Shown here one piece after another: positions 1 to 6,500 of a stretch of 11,552 nt of DNA. Under the pieces are notes generated by a model. The model worked only from the letters and a program-made list of their open reading frames with translations, was not told the DNA's origin and ran no database searches. This DNA comes from Monoraphidium neglectum. Taxonomy: Eukaryota > Chlorophyta > Chlorophyceae > Sphaeropleales > Selenastraceae. The translations under genes were made by a program, and so were the position numbers. Position 1 is the stretch's first letter, and each line of letters starts with the position of its first letter. The stretch spans positions 1-11,552 of the forward strand of contig NW_014011764.1 in the NCBI RefSeq assembly GCF_000611645.1, read 5' to 3'.

Positions 1-110
1 GGTGGGGGGAGGGGAGGGTGGCGATCGTGAGAGGGGAGAAGGGGGAGGTCAGGCTGGCGACTACGGTTAGGGGAGGGGGGAGATACGGACGGGGTCCGCA
101 GTCCTGCGGG
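1..110 (+). repeat. G-run-rich tract with G-quadruplex potential
   Basis: The plus strand carries dense runs of three to six G (GGGGGG-A-GGGG-A-GGG and later GGGG-A-GGGGGG). On the minus, gene-sense strand this is a pyrimidine-rich stretch typical of the 3' end of an intron, so it may simply be splicing-related sequence of the bZIP gene. Confidence 0.5.
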
Positions 111-175
111 GCTAGAGAATAGGGGGACAGGTGGCGGCGCGCCCAGCGCTGCGGGCAAGGGGGCTGGTGCTGCCG
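1..175 (-). other. Possible further exon of the bZIP gene, running off the left edge
   Basis: After the phase 1 donor at 322, an acceptor-like AAGCAG at 178-176 would open a matching frame that stays open to the window edge. It would read as Ala/Pro-rich sequence (APLPAALGAPPPVPLFSS). The second half is almost pure pyrimidine on this strand and may be intron instead; a GTATCT near position 78 could be its donor. This is a guess from splice phase and frame only. Confidence 0.25.
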
Positions 176-1632
176 CTGCTTGCGACGGTGAGGCCTTTTG
201 GCGGGCGGGCAGGCGGGCGACCCGCACTACGTGCGCTGGGGATGGCGGTGGCCTCACTACAGCCCAGAGTGTGACGGCAGGGTTGCGGTTGTGGGTGAAT
301 ATGCGCGTCTTTTTCGGCACACCTGCGGCGGCGGAGTGCAGCTCTGCCAGCTCCGCCTTAATGCCCTCCTGCTCTTGAAACAGCTGGGACTGCGGCGGTG
401 GTGGTGGTGGGGAAGAGTGACCGTCACTGAGGACTCCCCGGGAACTGAGCCAATCGGCATTGTCCAGGAGCAAACTCGCCTGGCATGGGGTAACACCGTC
501 TGTTTGGGGAAGGGGACAAGGAAGCCCTGGCAGCGCCGTCCTCCGTCCCCTTCGACGAGCTGGCGGCGCACGAGCTTGGACACAGCACGCCGGCGCAGCC
601 CGGTCCACCATGGCGCCCGGCAATCACTCGCTCTGCCTGCCGGCGCCAACCCCTCGACGCTCCTCTTCCCTCACACGTGCCATGAGCCCCTGCACAGCCC
701 ACTGCGCGGCCCCCCGCACTGCCCCCTGCACGAACCCCCGCCATCCGACACCCCCCCCAGCGCCCCACCATCTGCTGTGAGTACATCTCCCACGCCTGCC
801 GGACCTCCCCGGCCTTGGCGCGCCCCATGGCATCAGCCGGCACCCGCAGCCGCATGCGCGCCACCACCCGCAGCCAGAAGCCGGGGGGAGGGTCCCGCGG
901 CTGGCCGGTCTCCAGGTCTATCGCCGCCAGGCGGCGCCGCACCAAGGGGTGGAGCCCCTGGCGCCGGGCGGGTGGGTGGAGGGGAGGGCGTGTGTGGCAG
1001 GAGGGCCGGGTGTGTGGGCCGCCCAGCAGCCTTGAAAACCAGGGGCGAGCCCGCCTGATCCGCAGGGCGGGCAGCAGGCAGTGCTTGTTCCAGTGGAAAG
1101 GCACGACGCAGCGGCAGTGGCGGCGCAGGCAGGCTGCCAGGCCGAATGCAGGCGTCTCGAGTGCCGCTGACCTGCACGTTGCGCATTGTGCTGCGGAACT
1201 CGTCCATCCGCGCCAGTGCGGACGCCACGGCTTCCTCGCGGCCAGGGGTGCCCTCTGGAATATCGAAAGCCTGCGGTGTAGTGGACGGCGGGGTTGAAGC
1301 AGGGACCGTCTGTGCTGCCCCAACCCTGCCCTCCCCGCCCCCAGTGAGCAGGCCTCACGGCAGCACTTTTAGCGCTCTCGCACCCGACATCCACTGCCTT
1401 GCAGCACGCGTCCCTGCCCACGATCACACATCAGGCCGTTTCTCTCCCAAACAGCTACGCACCTCGCTCGCTTGCCGGACGGCCCCGGCGTACACGCGCC
1501 GCACCGCGTCCACCAGGGCGGGGGGCAGCCCCTCCTCCTGCGGCAGCTGCAGCGCCGCCTCCACCACGCCCGCCAGAACCTGCCGCTGCTGCTGCCCCTG
1601 CTGCTGCTCCTCCTGCCCCTGCTGCTTCTGCC

Positions 1633-1691
<59 letters not shown>

Positions 1692-2475
1692 TGCTGCTGC
1701 CGACCGCCTGTGGCTTCCCGTAGGCCGCCAGGGCCAGCAGGGCAGCCCCCATCGGCAGTTGCGAGGGTGTGGTCATCCTCCACCTGTACCATCCCCGTCT
1801 CACCCCTGCCACCAAAACTGCCCTCGTCGCTGCTGAAGCTGCTGCCTACCCCTTCCGAAGAGCGCCCCGCGGCCTGGCAGCCGCCCGTGTCCCCGCTGCC
1901 GCTCGTGCTGGCGCCGGTGCCGGTCGCGGCGGCGCCCTGCTCCGCGATCCGGAGGGCCCGCATGCGCTGCTGCAGCTTCGAAGCGGACACGTCGAATTGC
2001 GAGACCGCGCGGCTCAGCACGGCCTCGCGCGCGCGCAGGGCCTCGTTGGCGGCCGCGAGCTCCCCCAGGAGCGCCTGCTTGGACGCCAGCTCAGACGACA
2101 ACGCCTCGCACTGCAAAGGGATGGCGGTGTTGCAGCGTCGGATGGGTGGGCAGCCCTTGAAGTGAAGACAAGAGTGGATCCAGCTGCTCTTACCAAGGAA
2201 GCGCATTGCCCCCGGATCGCATGTGCTGCGGACGCCGGGGGTGCAGCCACGCTGCACCGATGGGGGTTTTCCAACGCTCCCCGGCGGCTCGCCGTGGGGC
2301 CGGCCCAGCGCACTCACCACCCCCTTGCGGCGCTCCTTGAAGCGCGCCTGCGCCTGCTGCGCCAGCTCCCTCCTCCGCGCCTCTTTCTCGGCATTGCTCG
2401 CGTGCTTGCTCACTGGCGGCAGCCTCTTGCGCGGCCCGGGCGGTTGCAGGCGCTGCTGCATCTGTGCATCGTGCA

Positions 2476-2519
<44 letters not shown>

Positions 2520-2818
2520 GGGAGCTGCTGGGGTGCACCCTGCTGCTCCCGTGAATCAGGGCCGCGCGGCTCGCTGCTAGCCCCACTCGCGATCGCCAGC
2601 GCCTCGCTAAGGTGCTGCTGGGCGGCGGTCACCTCCCGCACGATGCTGGCATACAGCGGCCCGCAGGCTTCCACGTGGGCGAACGGCGTGGTGCGCGCCG
2701 CGCCGCTCGCAGTGCTGTCTCCAACCGCACCGGCTTGCACGCCAAGCTGCTCCAAGAACCACGCGTCCAGGGGCGTATGTGCGTCGGCCTTGGATTGACC
2801 GGCATTCATGCTCGACAT
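1..2818 (-). CDS. bZIP-like transcription factor with two poly-Gln tracts (3' end outside window)
   Basis: A five-exon model fits: 2818-2318, 2110-1463, 1270-1172, 957-769 and 389-323. The introns are GT-AG; the first four are phase 0 and the fifth donor is phase 1. The start is the ATG at 2818 (a second ATG lies at 2809); the frame is open further upstream but without an ATG. Residues 153-167 form a basic region (AQQAQARFKERRKGV) that joins, after splicing, a zipper with heptad positions L171, K178, L185, L192 and L199. K161 to L171 has the canonical nine-residue bZIP gap. Poly-Gln runs lie at about 101-114 and 309-326; between the zipper and the second run is a Ser/Gly-rich acidic stretch. 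Exons 3-5 encode helical, charged sequence, including SQLFQEQEGIKAELAELH. The expected role is nuclear DNA binding as a dimer. Algal bZIPs often carry a xAQxRFxERxK core; here the usual invariant Asn is Ala153. Splice sites are read by eye; the family call is firm, the 3' structure less so. Confidence 0.72.
390..768 (-). other. Intron 4 of the bZIP gene, 379 nt
   Basis: The donor is GTGGGGC after a Gln-Gln-Met codon run and the acceptor is CCGCCGCAG before TCCCAGCTG. A frame stays open from exon 4 across most of the intron to 424, but its composition (Gly, Arg, Cys, Ala runs) looks non-coding. I looked for an extra exon inside and found none that is convincing. Confidence 0.5.
1634..1699 (-). 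repeat. (CAG)3-GAG-(CAG)18 microsatellite coding poly-Gln
   Basis: Eighteen pure CTG units on the plus strand (1634-1687), then CTC and three more CTG, read as Gln3-Glu-Gln18 in exon 2 of the bZIP gene. Downstream in the protein the Gln-rich pattern continues with Gly, Lys and Glu interruptions to about position 1570, suggesting older, decayed repeat units. Confidence 0.95.
2111..2317 (-). other. Intron 1 of the bZIP gene, 207 nt, phase 0 and free of in-frame stops
   Basis: The donor is GTGAGTG and the acceptor TTTGCAG. The intron length is a multiple of three and the reading frame passes through it without a stop (69 codons). The translated intron reads as non-coding-like sequence rich in Cys, Pro and Gly. 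Removing it gives exactly the Lys-x9-Leu spacing that joins a bZIP basic region to its zipper, which is strong evidence that it is really an intron. Confidence 0.8.
2477..2518 (-). repeat. (CAG)14 microsatellite coding 14 Gln
   Basis: Fourteen uninterrupted CTG units on the plus strand read as CAG codons in exon 1 of the bZIP gene (residues about 101-114). They are flanked by more Gln-rich sequence (QQGAPQQLP before, LHDAQMQQ after). There are no CAA interruptions, so length variation between strains is likely. Confidence 0.95.
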
Positions 2819-2875
2819 GCGGGCCTCTCGCAGCGGCGAAGGGGTTCTGCGAAAGGAGCACGCATGCGTCGACAC

Positions 2876-4390
2876 GGGCCTGGATGATTCCGGCCATCAA
2901 AAATGCGCAAACCAGCAAAGCTTCTGTGCTAACATGCTTCATCCTGCGCCAGGCCGCAGTTGCGGTTAGACGCAGCGTCACCACATGACTCACCCCAACA
3001 GCGCACAATGACGCGTCCCAAGTGTGTGTACACCGCACGGTGTGAACCTCAGAACACAGTAGCACCATGGCACCCAGCATGGCCACGATGCGCTGCCGCT
3101 GGTCCGCTTGTGATTGGCCGCCCGAGGACTCGTCATGAGAAGTGATGCACATACAGTATTCACCTGCGGCTGGAAGGTACACCGGCCACCCCACTCATGC
3201 CATGTGGACTGCAGCCATTTAAATATGCATGTGGACATCAGCCAGTTAATTATTGCACGCTGGCACGTGCACCTGTCTGTGAACCTGGAAGCTTGACCAC
3301 GCCTGTCGCAGTGGATGTCTGGTGCGAAGTTGCTGCTGCTTCATGAGGCAAGGCATGCGCAACGACATGGAGGCTGCACCGGGGACGAGGAGTGGGCACC
3401 TTCATAAACGACCTTGGAGCCACGCAAGGATTGCGACGAGGTGTGGCACCAGAGGACAAGGATATCAACAACCAAGAAGTAGACCGGCGCCTGTACTGCG
3501 ACCCTTCAACACAAGTGACTCTTTGGGGGGGCTGGTGTCACCTGACGCTGGCGGGTAACGCCGGGTTCCGCGCTTCCGACGTGGCGACAGGTGACAGTTT
3601 AGCGGCTGGAGCCTGGTGTGGGGCTGGAGTGTTGAAGGTTGGGCGTGTTGCTTGACGTGTTTCATACTTGATTTCATTCGCTGACGTTGAACGTGGTTTG
3701 ACTTGCTGTGACAAGTTTCACAGCTGGCGTTGATTGCGGTGTGAGTCAACACACGTCCCTCTCGCGGCTTGGTTAGCAGCATCTGAGCTTTGTGCAGGCT
3801 GGGAGCTGGAAAGCTGAAGGGCTGCAATGAGCGCGTCTTACAGTACCAAAGGTGCAAAACAGGGGACACAGCAGCAGCGAGGCAGTTGCGCAGTATAGCA
3901 CAAAGATGCATTGAAAGGGCAGGGGCCAACATGTGCCCAGGCGTATGGGCCGCACTGGATAGCTCTGGCACCCCGAGGATGCATGCTGGCGTGTTGGTCG
4001 TGGCTCAGCTGAAACTACGCGCCGCGGGGGTGATGGGGCGGCGGGTGTGGCGCGTCGGGCGTCAAGGTCACAAATAGCCCGCAACACCGCCCCCAAGTGC
4101 CGAGGCGAATGCCACGGCTTGCGCTGCCCAACCATCCGTTTGGCCGTCTTCAAATCGCTGAAGCAGCAGGCAGGAGCAAGATATAAGGGGAAACATTTGC
4201 TAGAAGAAAGGATAGGGCACACACTACAGTGCAGAGCGCAACACTGCTAAGTTCCCGTGCTAAGGTCACGGGTGCGTGAGCACACAAAACACATCTCAGG
4301 CTGTATGCTTCAGACTACGGCCATCACCGAGCGCATCCCAAGAAAGCGCCTTGACTTCGGGGTTGCGGGTGCAGCGCGGCCGGGGCCCTT
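2876..4390. other. Intergenic stretch with no supported gene
   Basis: Open frames here are short, lie on both strands and lack the G/C-ending codons of the recognised exons. Upstream of the bZIP start there is an acceptor-like CTCCTTTCGCAG at 2858-2847 on the minus strand, which could end a 5' UTR intron. A TTTAAATA box lies at about 3219-3226. Positions 3705-3724 hold a perfect 7-bp hairpin. TGTAA, the usual chlorophyte poly(A) signal, occurs on the minus strand at 3842-3838. None of these can be tied to a transcript from sequence alone. Confidence 0.5.
3705..3724. repeat. Perfect 7-bp inverted repeat with 6-nt loop
   Basis: GCTGTGA at 3705-3711 pairs with TCACAGC at 3718-3724 around CAAGTT. 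It lies in an AT-richer part of the intergenic DNA. It could be a dimeric protein-binding site or chance. Confidence 0.5.
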
Positions 4391-4417
4391 CACTGCAACA
4401 ACAGGGGTTTTCCTTAT
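4391..4417 (+). repeat. 27-bp dispersed repeat, intergenic copy
   Basis: This 27-bp stretch (core CAACAACAGGGG, ending CCTTAT) is identical to the reverse complement of 6621-6647, inside the 3' coding end of the kinase gene. Similarity continues for roughly 20 bp beyond the identical part with small gaps (both have a TCCT-GGG-CTCC pattern). It therefore looks like the edge of a diverged dispersed element rather than chance. Confidence 0.8.
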
Positions 4418-4519
4418 CCTTTCCTTGGGGGTCTCCTGTAAGGAGCTGTAGGGGAATGGTAAGGAACATCCAAGGACTTGTGACGTTCTGCTGGGTCGCA
4501 AGCTAAGGAAAGATAAGGA
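4411..4519. repeat. Imperfect inverted repeat in an AAGGA-rich block
   Basis: TCCTTATCCTTTCCTT at 4411-4426 pairs with AAGGAAAGATAAGGA at 4505-4519, with one base missing, across a spacer of about 78 nt. The spacer has a small perfect hairpin (CTCCT-GTA-AGGAG at 4434-4446). Variants of TAAGGA or AAGGAACAT recur at 4440, 4460, 4504, 4514 and 4536. The block begins with the 27-bp repeat, so it may be part of a small non-coding transposable element. Confidence 0.6.
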
Positions 4520-4560
4520 GCTCCAGGGGGCACTTTAAGGAACATTTAGGGAGTCCTGCC

Positions 4561-4761
4561 ACGCTTCCTGGCCACATGCAGCAGCTTTGATGCCCGCTGC
4601 TTGGGCCTGCAGGGGTAGCTGTTTGGGTGATTTTTATAATTACATATGAGGCATGCCGTAACGGTGGCCCCTTGGTGTGATGCGTGCGTAACGGGTAGTG
4701 GGGCGCGGGGCGGGGCGCGCTGCGCGCCTAAGGGGCCGCACAGGCGGCCGCGCCGCATGCA
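4561..4761. other. Intergenic, no gene seen
   Basis: An AT-rich patch (TTTTTATAATTACATATG) at 4631-4648 contains TGTAA on the minus strand at 4644-4640. If the doubtful gene upstream on the minus strand (about 5988-5100) is real, this is where its poly(A) signal could be. The rest is GC-rich with no coding signal. Confidence 0.3.
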
Positions 4762-5067
4762 TGTAAGGCGGTGCTGTGCACGCAAAGAAAAAAACAGGGT
4801 GCAAGCTGTGGATGGGTTGAAGCCAGCACAAGCAACGGGCACACGCACAGCAGCAACACAGCAGTGCGCATGGGCGCACGTCCACAAGCGCGTAGCAGCC
4901 AGCGGCGCTGGCGTGCAAGGCGGTGCCGTACACGCGCAGAGACACATGTGGCGCAAGGCGTTGCAGGGTTGAAACCGGCACAAAACAATTGGCAAACAGC
5001 AACAACACAGCTGCGCATCCGCGGGCGTGCGCCCACGTATACAAACGCACAGGCGCGTGCACAACAC
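4762..5067. repeat. Diverged tandem duplication, unit about 152 bp, two copies
   Basis: Unit 1 (about 4762-4913) and unit 2 (about 4914-5067) share, in order: TGYAAGGCGGTGCYGTRCACGC, GGGTTGAARCCRGCACAA, CAGCAACA-CACAG and a CGCGTGC-type end. The matching blocks are offset by 149-153 bp. Copies differ by many substitutions and small indels. The repeat keeps reading frames open on the minus strand for several hundred bases, giving Cys/Ala-rich translations that I do not consider coding. Confidence 0.75.
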
Positions 5068-5099
5068 GGCAGCTGATGATTGCATTGCTACTACTCCTT

Positions 5100-5988
5100 G
5101 CGCATGCGGCCGCTGCAGTGATCCCGTCCGCTCGCGGGTGCACCCGCGCCTGCGCTGCTGCTGGGTGCCGCGGCCGCCACCGCCGCGCCGCCCGCCCCCG
5201 CGCGGCTGCTGCCGAGTGAGGCCGCCGCCGCGGCAGCGCCGCTGGGCGGCAGCGACTCTGATCTGCGAGAGCTCCAGTGGTCTCAGGTTATTGGCGGTGA
5301 TCTTTGCCAGGTTCTCGTCGCTTCTGTCGTCCTGTGCAAGCGGTAGAGGCGCGAGGCAAGCAGGATGCGTACGTTGTTAGTTGGCATGTGTAGCCACGCC
5401 AAGAGCGCCGCTGAGAGGTATCTGCATGTTGGCGTTAATATCACGCCCCAGATCAAGCAGCCAATGCCACGGTGCAAAAACCTGCAAACTGCAAGGAAGC
5501 GAAACATGATGAACACGCACCTGCCCTTGCTGTCGTGCTGGTGCTGCTCCGGCTGTGCCGTCATACTGGCAAGTGTAGCGCCGCTGTGGTACCCCGTGCT
5601 GTTGGGCGCCCCTGGCCCCGGTTGTCGTTATTGTGTACCTACAGGGGAAGGAGGGCGGGTGCCTGATCAGCTTGGGACACACGCACAGGCGTTGTCCGCT
5701 GGCGCTGCTGCATGCTCAGGCTGCGTGCTGCACAACTGCGCTTGGGAGCGCCCAGGCGCGCTGCGCCACGCCATCATACAGCAGAGTTATACAGCGTCAT
5801 TTTCACACTTCAGCCATGCGCGCGGAGCTCCGGGCACCCCGGCCAAGATCAAACGCTCGGCTCAACAACCCCCCGCACCATCTGCTGGCGGTGCCCCGCT
5901 CCTCCCCAAAGCGGGCACTGTTGATTTCAATAATCGTGCGGCACAGCACGAGCACCTGCTCTTCAGCTGTGGTGCTGTGCTCGACCAT
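5100..5988 (-). CDS. Unresolved multi-exon gene or gene remnant, product unknown
   Basis: Three pieces look protein-like on the minus strand. The first starts at ATG 5988 and reads MVEHSTTAEEQVLVLCRTII and on through SARFGEERG and SRWCGGLLSRAFDLG to a donor-like GTGTGA after 5809. The second, 5638-5567, lies between CCTTCCCCTGTAG and GTATGA. The third starts at 5331 after CTTGCACAG and reads DDRSDENLAKITANNLRPLE, then becomes Arg/Gly-rich and enters low-complexity DNA. All joins would be phase 0. Stops occur between the pieces in the same frame, so the choice between introns and decay is open. I do not recognise the family. An alternative first exon (ATG 5564, MTAQPEQHQHDSKG) overlaps the second piece in another frame. 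Treat the boundaries as rough. Confidence 0.25.
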
Positions 5989-6000
5989 GGGTGATCTGAC

Positions 6001-6500
6001 GGTTGGGGTCAGCTGTGAGGTACCAACATGATTCATCAATGATACGGTAGACATAATCAATGTCATTAGCATTACGGACTCAACTATGGTGCCGCGCGAG
6101 CGGCTTAGGAGTGCATGCACTGCTCAACTGCTGCTGGCTGTGATTGAGTGATTGCGGCACCTGCAGCTGGGAGCAGTGGGGTCGCAGCACAGCCGTGCAT
6201 GGTCATAATCACAATCAGATGGATGAGCTTGCTGCACATACTTAGTGCGCTCCCCATAGTATGTGGTGTGGCGCTGCGAGCTGAAGGTGAGCAGCAGAGA
6301 ACAGCGGAGCGCCGACACGGCGCAGGACGCTCCTGGACCTTGCAGCACCGGCGCGAATGACATTTAATCAGCTAATAAATGACATACATCAAAATCATGC
6401 GTTGGAGAGCAGGCAAAACGCGCCCCTCACAGCGGCGCAGTGCATCTCGAGCCCGTGATACGTGTGCGGATGCTAAAACCGTACAATATGTGTAGGTAAA
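6001..6500. other. Intergenic, likely includes the 3' UTR of the kinase gene
   Basis: The stretch directly downstream of the kinase stop is AT-richer than the genes (ATAATTTACC, ATTTATTAGCTGATTAAATG). No TGTAA poly(A) signal is found on the minus strand here. A short minus-strand frame at about 6060-5988 (IDYVYRIIDESCWYL) looks protein-like but has a stop just upstream and ends in another frame from its neighbour. I see no supported gene. Confidence 0.4.

Noticed and set aside
424..768. Read-through of bZIP exon 4 to the stop at 424
   Set aside because: The translation becomes Gly/Arg/Cys-rich and unlike the exons. A donor at 768 and an acceptor at 390 join in the right phase to a clearly helical exon.
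1146..2165. Long plus-strand open frame with poly-Cys, and companion frames with poly-Ala and poly-Leu
   Set aside because: These are antisense shadows of the CAG repeats and of the bZIP exons. The minus strand has splice-consistent frames and a recognisable bZIP; the plus strand has neither.
2819..2875. Extending the bZIP protein 19 residues upstream to position 2875
   Set aside because: The codon at 2875 is GTG, not ATG, and an acceptor-like CTCCTTTCGCAG lies between it and the ATG at 2818. A eukaryotic start at 2818 (or 2809) is more likely.
4546..5085. Minus-strand 179-codon open frame rich in Cys and Ala
   Set aside because: It spans the two units of a non-coding tandem repeat, and openness is explained by the repeat and GC content. 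The two units translate to dissimilar, low-complexity sequence.
5130..5345. Plus-strand reading SDLRELQWSQVIGGD, reminiscent of the start of a kinase domain
   Set aside because: It has no start, an in-frame stop just upstream, no glycine loop continuation and poor G/C-ending codons. It is codon-aligned antisense to a better minus-strand reading.
5377..5490. Minus-strand reading LLDLGRDINANMQIPLSGAL, resembling an ankyrin repeat
   Set aside because: Only one partial unit is present, followed by a stop, and no second repeat exists nearby. A competing frame over the same bases looks equally protein-like (LTPTCRYLSAALLAWLHMPT), so neither can be trusted.
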